Below, piece by piece: positions 1 through 7,769 of a stretch of 64,000 nt of DNA. Origin of the DNA: an uncultured Clostridia bacterium (GTDB taxonomy: Bacteria > Bacillota > Clostridia > Lachnospirales > Anaerotignaceae). Below the pieces are notes generated by a model. That model searched no databases. It was not told where the DNA came from and saw nothing but the letters and a program-made list of their open reading frames with translations. The DNA lies in NCBI GenBank assembly GCA_944379995.1, contig CALWGF010000004.1:62001-126000 (forward strand). Direction: 5' to 3'. Both the position numbers and the translations under genes were made by a program. The stretch's first letter is position 1; each line of letters starts with the position of its first letter.

Positions 1-2
1 AA

Positions 3-404
3 TTAATTATGACAATGTCCGCCACATGTATGGCTATGACTTCCACAATCATGACCTTCGCCATGTTCATGATGATGATTACATTCTATGTTAGGATTTC
101 CTATTTTTTCTCCACTTAAATATTTTACAATAATTTCGTCAACTTTACCTGTTACACCTGGAACAATTTCAATTCTTTTTTCTCTAAGAGCAGCTTTAGC
201 TCCTCCACCAATTCCACCACAAATTACAACATTTACAGAATGAACATTTAAAAAGTCTGCAAGAGCACCATGTCCCTGTCCATTTGTAGGAACTTTTTTT
301 GTTTCAATTACTGTTCCATTTTCAACTTCAAAAAGTGTAAATTCTTCGCTGTGTCCAAAATGCTGAAAAACTTCTCCGTCTTTTGATGTAACTACTATTA
401 TCAT
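3..404 (-). CDS. NifX/NifB-type dinitrogenase cofactor-binding family protein
   Basis: This 133-residue protein looks like the PF02579 family (dinitrogenase iron-molybdenum cofactor biosynthesis). Small stand-alone members of this family bind metal clusters outside nitrogen fixation. Residues 1-95 show the family fold, with a GG-rich turn (ICGGIGGGAK) near residue 62. The last 25 residues are a His/Cys-rich tail (HHHEH, then CGSHSHTCGGHCH) that could bind metal. An AGGAGG Shine-Dalgarno precedes the ATG. It follows the DUF134 regulator by 26 bases, the usual operon pair in anaerobes. No nif genes are visible, so a nitrogenase role is not supported. The exact cofactor or partner is unknown. 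Confidence 0.85.
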   Translation of the reverse strand: MIIVVTSKDGEVFQHFGHSEEFTLFEVENGTVIETKKVPTNGQGHGALADFLNVHSVNVVICGGIGGGAKAALREKRIEIVPGVTGKVDEIIVKYLSGEKIGNPNIECNHHHEHGEGHDCGSHSHTCGGHCHN

Positions 405-430
405 AATAAAATCCTCCTATATTAAAAAAA

Positions 431-766
431 TTATTCACTATGTCTGCACTTTCCACAACTTTTATTGCAAAAGCATTTTTTTTCGGAAAGTGTATAATTG
501 CCGCCTTCTATTTTTATTCCTTTTCCTTGTGTTATTGCAAGTGCTGTTTTTTTTCGTGCATTATAAAGTATACGTTGGAAAGTTCCTCTTGATACATTCA
601 TAATATCAGCACAAATATTTTGCTCCATATTTTCCAAATCAGCAAGTCTTAATGCTTCTGTTTCTTCAACAGTAAGAATAATAAAATCCGCATTTTTACT
701 TTCAGGATAAAATATTCTGTTTTCAGGCTCAAAGCATACTCTACGGCACTTTGTCATTCTTGGCAT
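431..766 (-). CDS. DUF134 (UPF0251) family putative DNA-binding regulator
   Basis: The protein is about 111 residues and matches the DUF134/UPF0251 family, small helix-turn-helix proteins next to NifX/ParA-like metal-cluster genes. It starts MPRMTKCRRV. An earlier in-frame ATG at 808 exists, but AAGGAG lies just before 766, so 766 is the start. A central sigma-like HTH (ALRLADLENMEQNICADI then VSRGTFQRIL) and a C-terminal Cys cluster (CFCNKSCGKC) are visible. The Cys cluster may sense metal or redox state. It is co-oriented with the NifX-like gene and is preceded by a large palindrome (793-834) that could be its own operator. The regulatory role is inferred from the family. Confidence 0.8.
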   Translation of the reverse strand: MPRMTKCRRVCFEPENRIFYPESKNADFIILTVEETEALRLADLENMEQNICADIMNVSRGTFQRILYNARKKTALAITQGKGIKIEGGNYTLSEKKCFCNKSCGKCRHSE

Positions 767-792
767 TTTAAAGACTCCTTTCAAAAAATATA

Positions 793-834
793 ATGGGCAT
801 ATGCACAATTAAATTATATTGTGCATATGCCCAT
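793..834 (-). promoter_or_regulatory. 17-bp inverted repeat before the DUF134 gene
   Basis: Arms 793-809 and 818-834 are perfect complements around an 8-base spacer, and each arm holds the self-complementary octamer GCATATGC. The repeat lies between the stop of an ABC permease and the DUF134 start. On the minus strand it is followed by a short T-rich run. It could therefore be the terminator of the ABC operon, an operator bound by the DUF134 protein, or both. The internal symmetry of each arm favours protein binding. Confidence 0.6.
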
Positions 835-837
835 TTG

Positions 838-1872
838 TCAATAGCTTTTATTTTTTTTATTATTTATATAAAGAGCAACTACGATTACACCATAAGCTAT
901 AAACACTCTGAAAAATTCACCTATTTGAGTATCTCCAAAAATATTTGCTCCGGCTTTTGGTGTAACAATAAACAGAAAATAAAAAAGTAGTGTTCCGACA
1001 ATAGCATTTGTAAATTTAGCTTTTTTTATAGATGCACCACCAACAAGTATTGCTGCCGCAGCATACATTCCAACTTGTTCATGACTTCCAAATGTACTTA
1101 ATGTTCCTATATTTTGAAGTGATATAATCTGACCTATACCAGCAAATACAGTTGAAAGCACTATTGCAATAATTCTAACTTTATTTACATTTATACCTTT
1201 TTCCTCTGCTGTTTTAATATCAAGACCAGTAATTTTTATATCTTGTCCTAATTTTGTTTTTCCAATATACCATATAAAAACACAAAGCAATCCACATATA
1301 ATAAGTGTAAAAAGGGGAATTTTTATTCCTAAAACTCTTATGTATGTAGGAAAACGGTCAAGGCTATATTTTATTATACCTAAATCTATTGTACTTTTTA
1401 TGCCTTTTCCACCTTCAACACCTATAATAGGATTATTTATAGGTAAAGAAAGTATTATAAGCTGATATATACCGGAAAAGAAATATGCAGCAACAAGACC
1501 TGTTATCATTTCTCTACCCTTTGTTTTATTCATTAAAAACCCTATAATTAAGCCAAATATAATTGATATTGGAACAGATATTAAAAATGCTGCAAATGTT
1601 CCTCCAATTCCTTCAATATTCATTACAACAACAGCTATAACAGCAAGCTGCCCTGCCATAGCACCAACTGTAAGGGCAAAATTTATACCCATTCCGGCAG
1701 ATATAGGAATTATTAATGAAAGTACAATAAAAAGATTTCTTCCAAGTCTTTCTATAAGGTCATTAATAACCATTTTAAATGATAGTCCTGATATTAAAAA
1801 TCCAATTATACCTAATAGTATAAATATACAAGGAACTGTATAATCTTTAAATATATTTTTTAACGTTTTCAT
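838..1872 (-). CDS. ABC transporter inner-membrane permease (BPD_transp_2 type)
   Basis: This 344-residue, very hydrophobic protein has about ten membrane segments and the conserved glycine-rich loop of sugar/nucleoside/branched-chain ABC permeases (AAAAILVGGASIKKAKFTNA near residue 270). It is the last gene of a four-gene importer: lipoprotein, ATPase, permease, permease. Its ATG overlaps the stop of the upstream permease (ATGA), which points to translational coupling. The two permeases are paralogous and presumably form a heterodimer. The substrate cannot be read from the sequence. Relatives include nucleoside and simple-sugar importers. Confidence 0.88.
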   Translation of the reverse strand: MKTLKNIFKDYTVPCIFILLGIIGFLISGLSFKMVINDLIERLGRNLFIVLSLIIPISAGMGINFALTVGAMAGQLAVIAVVVMNIEGIGGTFAAFLISVPISIIFGLIIGFLMNKTKGREMITGLVAAYFFSGIYQLIILSLPINNPIIGVEGGKGIKSTIDLGIIKYSLDRFPTYIRVLGIKIPLFTLIICGLLCVFIWYIGKTKLGQDIKITGLDIKTAEEKGINVNKVRIIAIVLSTVFAGIGQIISLQNIGTLSTFGSHEQVGMYAAAAILVGGASIKKAKFTNAIVGTLLFYFLFIVTPKAGANIFGDTQIGEFFRVFIAYGVIVVALYINNKKNKSY

Positions 1873-2858
1873 TTAATTCTTCTTCCCCCCTGTCTTACTA
1901 ATGCAAAAAGTACTACACCATAACTTATAACCATTCTAACAGAGTCTGAAAGAGATGAGTCTGAAAAAATACTATTTATAAACGGTGTGGAAACTGTCAT
2001 TAAAAATTGAAAAATACATACACCTAACAAAGCATTTAAAACAGATGCTTTTTTTATTGTAGCACCACCAATTAAAACTCCAGCAACAGCAGCAAAAGGC
2101 ATCATAAGAGGTGCTTGATAAAGCTGTAAAAATCCATATCCTGATGAATAAACAAGTATACCTATTGCCCCAAAAATATTTGAAATCATAACACCAAGTA
2201 TTCTATATTTATCCGGTTTTATACCGCAATTAAGGGCATATTTAGGTTTTATTCCAGCAGTTTTCATAGCGATACCTGTTTTTGTATGTAAAAAGCCATA
2301 TAATAAAATACACAATAGAATAAAAATAAATATACTTCCAAAAACACCTAAAACACCACCAAAACTATTTTCAAGTGAAATTGTTGTTCTTAAACCTTTT
2401 CCGCCTATTGTCCAAACCATATCTGGACTTTTAAAAGGCAATATAACCCAAGCTATTGACATAAGTGAAACCATTGAAAAACCTACATAAGTTCCAACTG
2501 TCATTTCATCACCTTTTATACCATTTAACAGCTTACCATATAATATTCCGGTTATAGCCGAAAGAATAATACCAACAAATACAGCAAATACAAATGATAA
2601 AATACCTGTAAGACCTATTTCTATTGATAATACACCGCCAAAAAGTCCACAAAGTATTCCTATTGATATTCCAAAATTAAGACCAACACCACAGATTATA
2701 GTAGGAACCATAGATAAAACCAATATGCCATTCATACCAACTCTATTTAAGAAATCTATTAGCGTGCCTTTTTTAAAAAGCACGCACGCAATTATAATTA
2801 TTATAACCCCCGAAAATATAGCGAACATATTTTCTTTTTTGTTATTTTTTTGTGTCAA
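1869..2858 (-). CDS. ABC transporter inner-membrane permease (BPD_transp_2 type)
   Basis: This is a 329-residue membrane protein with multiple hydrophobic segments and the family loop AAVAGVLIGGATIKKASVLN near residue 258, which contacts the ATPase. The start is TTG at 2858, preceded by AGGGGAG, and overlaps the ATPase stop (TTGA). It pairs with the downstream permease as the transmembrane half of the importer. Its length and topology are normal for the family. Confidence 0.88.
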   Translation of the reverse strand: MTQKNNKKENMFAIFSGVIIIIIACVLFKKGTLIDFLNRVGMNGILVLSMVPTIICGVGLNFGISIGILCGLFGGVLSIEIGLTGILSFVFAVFVGIILSAITGILYGKLLNGIKGDEMTVGTYVGFSMVSLMSIAWVILPFKSPDMVWTIGGKGLRTTISLENSFGGVLGVFGSIFIFILLCILLYGFLHTKTGIAMKTAGIKPKYALNCGIKPDKYRILGVMISNIFGAIGILVYSSGYGFLQLYQAPLMMPFAAVAGVLIGGATIKKASVLNALLGVCIFQFLMTVSTPFINSIFSDSSLSDSVRMVISYGVVLFALVRQGGRRIK

Positions 2859-4426
2859 TTTTTTTCACTCCCCTCTGAAATAGCCAATCCGAACTTCTCG
2901 GAAGGTTCTGACGATGCCAATATACCACGTAATTTTTTGTCGTTAAGTATGATAATTCTTTCACAATATTTTATTAATTCATTAAGGTCACTTGATATCA
3001 TAATAATAGTTAATCCTTTTTCTTTGGAAATATTAACGAGAGTTTCAAGTATATTTTTCTTTGCCAAAATATCAATTCCACGAGTAACTTCTGATACAAC
3101 AAGTACAGAAGGATTTAATGCAAGTGCTTTTGCAATACAAACTTTTTGTTGATTGCCACCACTTAATTCTCCTACTTTTTGGCTTGGATTTTCACATTTT
3201 ATATTTAAGTCTTTTATGCATTTTTCTGTATATTTTTTCATTTCTTTTTTATTTGCAAAATTTATAAAACCAATTTTTTTTATAAATTTATTATTTATAT
3301 ACATGGCACTTGTGCAAATATTTTCATATATACTTCCTGCCAAATATAAACCTGTACCTTTTCTATCATCAGATACATAAGCTATACCATTTTTAATAGC
3401 ATACTCACTATCACCATTTTTAAGTTTAGTTCCGTTAATATAAATATCACCTTTATAATTTATCAGTCCACCTAAAACATCTCCAAAAACTCCCCTACCC
3501 TGTCCAGATACTCCTGCAACACCTATAATTTCTCCTTTGTATATATCAACTGATATATCTTCAATACTTTCATTTCCTTTTGTTGCGGTTACATTTTTTA
3601 AAGACATTATAATTTCATCACATTGTATTTTGTCTTTTTTATTAAACACTTGTGATTGATTATTTCCAATCATAAGCTCTGCAAGTTTTTCTTTTGTAAT
3701 ATTTTTATTATCAAATGTACCTTCATTTTTTCCATTTCTAAGTACTGTTATTCTGTCGGAATATTTTATTACCTCATCAAGTTTATGAGTTATAAATATT
3801 ATTGAAACTCCACTTTTCGAAATATTTCTTATTATTTCTCCAAATACTTTACTTTCATTTTCAGTAAAGGCTGATGTTGGTTCATCAAATATAATTACCT
3901 TTATTTTTTTTCTTTTTATTTCTCTTGCAATTTCAATAAAATGTTTTTCACCTATGGACAGTTTATTACATACATCATTTGCTTTTATATTATTTTTCAT
4001 ACTTTCCATAATTTCATTACTTTTATTAATCATAGATTTTTCATCTATAAATTCAAAATTTTTACCAAATATTTTGGAAATTATATTTTTATTTGTTATT
4101 TCATCATTAAGAAATATATTTTCCCAAACAGTAATGTCATTTATAATTGCAAGTTCTTGTTTTGCAATTCCTATGCCAAAATTTAAAGCATCTTTAGGTG
4201 TTACTATATTTACTTTTTCACCTTCAATATAAATTTCACCCTCAAAACCACCTGTTTTTTCTATTATGGGCATACCACACAATATATTCATAAGTGTTGA
4301 TTTTCCTGCACCATTTTCACCAAGTATGGCATGTATTTCTCCTTTTTTAATATTTATTGAAATATTATCAAGAACAACACTATCACCATATTTTTTGCTT
4401 ATATTTTTTATTTCAATAACATTCAA
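2855..4426 (-). CDS. ABC transporter ATPase with two nucleotide-binding domains (sugar/nucleoside importer type)
   Basis: The protein is about 523 residues with two fused ATPase domains, as in RbsA/MglA/NupO-type importers. Domain 1 carries Walker A GENGAGKST (about residue 40), signature LSIGEKHFIEIA and Walker B VIIFDEPTS. Domain 2 has a degenerate Walker A (GVSGQGRG) but an intact LSGGNQQKV signature near residue 430. This asymmetry is usual in the family. The longest frame starts at a GTG (4435) that is part of the Shine-Dalgarno AGAGGTG, so I use the TTG at 4426. It energises the two following permeases and probably works with the DUF3798 lipoprotein encoded upstream. Confidence 0.9.
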   Translation of the reverse strand: MNVIEIKNISKKYGDSVVLDNISINIKKGEIHAILGENGAGKSTLMNILCGMPIIEKTGGFEGEIYIEGEKVNIVTPKDALNFGIGIAKQELAIINDITVWENIFLNDEITNKNIISKIFGKNFEFIDEKSMINKSNEIMESMKNNIKANDVCNKLSIGEKHFIEIAREIKRKKIKVIIFDEPTSAFTENESKVFGEIIRNISKSGVSIIFITHKLDEVIKYSDRITVLRNGKNEGTFDNKNITKEKLAELMIGNNQSQVFNKKDKIQCDEIIMSLKNVTATKGNESIEDISVDIYKGEIIGVAGVSGQGRGVFGDVLGGLINYKGDIYINGTKLKNGDSEYAIKNGIAYVSDDRKGTGLYLAGSIYENICTSAMYINNKFIKKIGFINFANKKEMKKYTEKCIKDLNIKCENPSQKVGELSGGNQQKVCIAKALALNPSVLVVSEVTRGIDILAKKNILETLVNISKEKGLTIIMISSDLNELIKYCERIIILNDKKLRGILASSEPSEKFGLAISEGSEKN

Positions 4427-4450
4427 AAAAATCACCTCTCAATTAAAATA

Positions 4451-4466
4451 GGGGGCGTAAGCCCCC
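4451..4466 (-). terminator. GC-rich hairpin between lipoprotein and ATPase genes
   Basis: A GGGGGC/GCCCCC stem with a 4-base loop sits between the binding-protein stop (4486) and the ATPase start. On the minus strand the T-run after it is weak (TATTTTAATT). It is therefore likely an attenuator or mRNA-stabilising hairpin that lets the binding protein be made in excess. Confidence 0.6.
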
Positions 4467-4485
4467 CTTTTTTTATATTTATATT

Positions 4486-5625
4486 TTAAAAATTTACATA
4501 ATTTTCAAGTATCATATATACATTTGAAACTTCTTCATCTGTTACAAGACTTTTATAGTTTGATATTTTTACTTTATCAGTTCCTGCAACTGTATCAAAA
4601 GCCTGTTTTAAAGCCTCTGGGTCATTTTTACCGTTTGTTTCACCATTACAATATTTTATAGCATATTCAACGGCAGACTCTATAATAGTCATATTAACAG
4701 GAGTTTCCCAAGTTGAAAATCTTCCAGTTCCATTTTTCTCAGCAACTTTTTGACGTATTGCTTCTATAATATAATCTGTATTTCCTGCGTTTTCATCATC
4801 AACAGAAATACCCAAAGCAGTAGGATAACCATGATATGGACTTGGACAACATTGTTGTGCAACAATAGCACCACTATCAAGACTAGCTTTTATAAGTGGT
4901 TCTTGCATAGAACAATTTGTATTGAAGAAACAAGTATTTTTTCCATATTCCTCAACTTTTTTAGGTATATCCTCCAAAATAAACATTTGTGCTCCTGATA
5001 TTCCTAAATCTCCCATAGGGTCTGGACAAGTTTCTTCAACAAATTTTATACCAAGTCTTTCACATTCTTCTTTCATAATATCAAAACGCTCTTTGTAAAG
5101 TGGTGATGACATATGTCTTGGGAAAGAATAGTGTACAAAAGTTTCTGCTCCCATATCTTTTGCCTGTTGTGGAATTGTATAGCCCATATTTACTTCATCA
5201 GGGTGTATTAAAACATCAACTATTTGTGAAAGCATATCAGGGTCTTCAACAGTATTTCCGCATATAAGAAGTATATCCGGTCTTTCCTCTCTTACTTTCT
5301 CAAAGGCTGCTGATGCCCCTGTAATACCTATACACATTATTATAGCCTTTATATCAGGGTCAGAAGCAAGCTGCATCATATTGGCTATTGTTGTTTCTTG
5401 TTCTTTAACAAAGTTATCAGGATATGTTACACACTCTATCATATCACCATATTTTTCTTTAATCATTTGTGCAGCACGATATTCTTCTTCACCTTGTGCA
5501 ACAGTTCCTGTCATAATACCTATTTTAAATCCTGTACTTTCTGAGCTTTCATTTGCGGAGCAACCTGAAAATACAGAAATAATAAGTATAACAGCCATAA
5601 AGACTGATATAATTTTCTTTATCAA
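4486..5625 (-). CDS. DUF3798 family lipoprotein, putative ABC substrate-binding protein
   Basis: The 379-residue protein opens with a lipoprotein signal (MIKK, a hydrophobic stretch, then lipobox VFSGC near residue 22). It continues with a two-lobed periplasmic-binding fold of the DUF3798 type (FKIGIMTGTVAQGEEEYRAA, then IKAIIMCIGITGASAAF). The start is TTG at 5625 behind AAGGAGG. As the first gene of an operon with an ATPase and two permeases it is almost certainly the surface receptor. The ligand of DUF3798 proteins is unknown to me. Confidence 0.85.
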   Translation of the reverse strand: MIKKIISVFMAVILIISVFSGCSANESSESTGFKIGIMTGTVAQGEEEYRAAQMIKEKYGDMIECVTYPDNFVKEQETTIANMMQLASDPDIKAIIMCIGITGASAAFEKVREERPDILLICGNTVEDPDMLSQIVDVLIHPDEVNMGYTIPQQAKDMGAETFVHYSFPRHMSSPLYKERFDIMKEECERLGIKFVEETCPDPMGDLGISGAQMFILEDIPKKVEEYGKNTCFFNTNCSMQEPLIKASLDSGAIVAQQCCPSPYHGYPTALGISVDDENAGNTDYIIEAIRQKVAEKNGTGRFSTWETPVNMTIIESAVEYAIKYCNGETNGKNDPEALKQAFDTVAGTDKVKISNYKSLVTDEEVSNVYMILENYVNF

Positions 5626-5868
5626 ATTATAAACCTCCTTAAATTAAAATGTCTTTTGATATAATACCAAAAAATTCGACTAAAAACCATTAAACAGTAC
5701 ATTGTTAAAGTATTTTCTACAAATATAATATCTTAAATATATTAAATTCTTTTTATATTGTGTTATTTGCTACGGTGTTTTTATTTTAATGATTATTTAC
5801 ACAAATTATATGTTTTAATCTATTAAAAACTTTTACTTTTACAAAAATATAAAAAAACAAAAAAATTA

Positions 5869-5890
5869 GGGTACAGAAAATTCTGTACCC
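5869..5890 (-). terminator. Terminator of the G5/3D protein gene
   Basis: Perfect 10-bp stem (5869-5878 with 5881-5890) directly after the minus-strand gene ending at 5920. On the minus strand it is followed by a long T-rich run. The rest of 5626-5868 is AT-rich and should hold the promoter of the importer operon, but I see no clear consensus there. Confidence 0.85.
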
Positions 5891-5919
5891 TTCATAGTAT
5901 TTAATGTGTATTTATTTAA

Positions 5920-6738
5920 TTAATCTAAAACATAAAGTGTAACATTTCTTACACCCCATGCAAATGCTTCTGCCTTCGTATTATAACAAAGGTCAATTTT
6001 ATTTCCTTTTATAGCTCCGCCTGTATCTTCAGCTACGGCTACACCATAACCAGGAACATATACTTTTGTTCCAAGAGGAATAACTCTTGGGTCAACAGCT
6101 ATAACACCTTTTTGAGCAACAGTTCCTGATGCTGTTATACCATTACAACCTACATCAAATCCTGTATAACCTGTTGCTTTTACTTGTATAGCATCACTAT
6201 AAACATATCCGTCTATTGTATTTACTTTCTGTCTTGTACCTTTTTCGATTATTTTATTTACAGGTTCTTTTGTTATTTTCTCGTCGATTTTTTCTGAAGT
6301 TAAAACTTCTCCGCCTGAAACTGTTTCTTTTATTGTAATTTCGAGAACTCCTTCAGAACCTTCCTGAACAACTCTCTCTACACCATAATCAAGTGCGTCT
6401 GTTTCACGATACTCTACTGTAAAAGGTATCGCCTCTGTCGTTGTTATTATATTTTCTGTAACAGATTTGATATTAATTATCATATTGTTACAAAGAGTTG
6501 TTGTTTCATTTACATTTTCAAGTCTGTAATCTGTATCAATAAATTCTTCAATACTTACCATAAGGTCGCCTACTGTTTGTTCCTCTGTACTAATCATTCT
6601 TGGCACACCGTCAATATTGATTATTACAGCCATACTATCATCAGAAGATGACTCATCAGGTGAAAATGCAGATGCTGTTCCTGTACACATTGCCAATATA
6701 AATACTACGATAGCAATTACTCTAAGTCGTTTAGTCAT
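5920..6738 (-). CDS. Secreted G5 and 3D domain cell-wall protein (YabE/Rpf-like)
   Basis: The 272-residue exported protein has a signal peptide (residues 1-25, cleavage near TASAF), a DUF348-like segment (about 33-85), a G5 domain (about 90-170) and a C-terminal 3D domain (about 185-272). The 3D domain shows the three aspartates of the family: AVDPRVIPLG, AEDTGG and KIDLCY. 3D domains are lytic-transglycosylase-like (MltA fold), and G5 domains bind wall sugars. The likely role is peptidoglycan remodelling at growth or spore outgrowth. It is a single-gene unit with a terminator on each side. Confidence 0.88.
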   Translation of the reverse strand: MTKRLRVIAIVVFILAMCTGTASAFSPDESSSDDSMAVIINIDGVPRMISTEEQTVGDLMVSIEEFIDTDYRLENVNETTTLCNNMIINIKSVTENIITTTEAIPFTVEYRETDALDYGVERVVQEGSEGVLEITIKETVSGGEVLTSEKIDEKITKEPVNKIIEKGTRQKVNTIDGYVYSDAIQVKATGYTGFDVGCNGITASGTVAQKGVIAVDPRVIPLGTKVYVPGYGVAVAEDTGGAIKGNKIDLCYNTKAEAFAWGVRNVTLYVLD

Positions 6739-6929
6739 TATTTATTATCCTCCTTGGACTTTTTTAAAATCAATATAGATTGTTTTTTGTGGGAAAGAGC
6801 TATCTATAAAGATTTTAAAATCCTATATCCTACTAGTTTTTATTTCTGACATTCACTTTCTTATTACTAAAATGCCTCTCTACAGTACTTTTTTATAACG
6901 TGCTCAGTGTCATAAATACTGCAAAAAAT

Positions 6930-6958
6930 AAAGACATATCATTAATTGATATATCTTT
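6930..6958 (-). terminator. Terminator after tatD
   Basis: An 11-bp stem with one wobble pair (6930-6940 with 6948-6958). On the minus strand it is followed by a T-run, downstream of the metG-tatD unit. The gap 6739-6929 holds no gene and should contain the G5/3D promoter. Confidence 0.75.
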
Positions 6959-7009
6959 ATTTCATTTACGAATATTATATTAACACATCTGTAACAATTA
7001 TGCAACAAT

Positions 7010-7768
7010 TTATTTAAAAAACAACTGCTTTGCATTTAATTTTGTAATATTTGCAACTTTTTCAGGGCTAATATCTTTAATTTTTGCTATCTTTTCCACC
7101 ACAAATTGTAAGTTTCTGGAATCATTCCTTTTGCCTCTATTAGGAATAGGTGACAAATAAGGGCTATCAGTTTCTATTAATATTTGTTCTAATTGTATAG
7201 CCTCTACAACTTCAACTAATTTTTTAGCATTAGAAAATGTTACAACACCGCCAACACCAATATAAAATCCCATTTTTACGTAATCCATAGCCATTTGAGC
7301 ACTACCAGAATAACAATGTATTACACCTTTTTTTACTCCACTTTCTTTTATAATATCAAATGTTTCTTGTGAAGCATCTCTTGAATGAATTATTACAGGT
7401 TTATTAAGTTCCTTAACAATTTCAAGTTGACGTTTGAACCAATATCTTTGGACATCTCTTGGAGAATTATCATAATAAAAATCAAGACCAATTTCGCCTA
7501 TTGCAACAACTTTTTTATGATTAGACATTTGACGGATTTCGTCTAAATCACTTTCTTTCATATTTTCAGCATCATGAGGGTGAACGCCTACTGCTGCATA
7601 TATATAATCATATTTTTCAGCCATTTTTATGCTCTCTCTTGAGCTTTTCATATCACAGCCTACATTTATAACATAATCTATACCGCAGGAAGGGAGAAGA
7701 TTTAAAATCTCCTCCCTATCATTTTTAAAACGTCCGTCATCATAATGTGCATGGGACTCAAAATACAT
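7010..7768 (-). CDS. tatD: TatD family metal-dependent DNase
   Basis: This 252-residue TIM-barrel hydrolase shows family signatures: the N-terminal H-x-H metal site (SHAHYDD), GEIGLDFYYD near residue 92, PVIIHSRDA near 125, HCYSGS near 150 and ETDSPYLSP near 200. Family members are metal-dependent 3'-5' exonucleases or deacylases linked to DNA repair. It follows metG with a one-base gap, an arrangement common in Firmicutes, so the two are cotranscribed. Confidence 0.93.
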   Translation of the reverse strand: MYFESHAHYDDGRFKNDREEILNLLPSCGIDYVINVGCDMKSSRESIKMAEKYDYIYAAVGVHPHDAENMKESDLDEIRQMSNHKKVVAIGEIGLDFYYDNSPRDVQRYWFKRQLEIVKELNKPVIIHSRDASQETFDIIKESGVKKGVIHCYSGSAQMAMDYVKMGFYIGVGGVVTFSNAKKLVEVVEAIQLEQILIETDSPYLSPIPNRGKRNDSRNLQFVVEKIAKIKDISPEKVANITKLNAKQLFFK

Positions 7769-7769
7769 A

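Noticed and set aside
3..766. Nitrogen-fixation locus
   Set aside because: The NifX/NifB-like domain occurs with DUF134 in many non-fixing anaerobes, and no nif structural gene is nearby.
6739..6929. c-di-AMP riboswitch before the G5/3D wall-protein gene
   Set aside because: Riboswitches of this class do precede wall hydrolases, but I see none of the conserved ydaO segments here.
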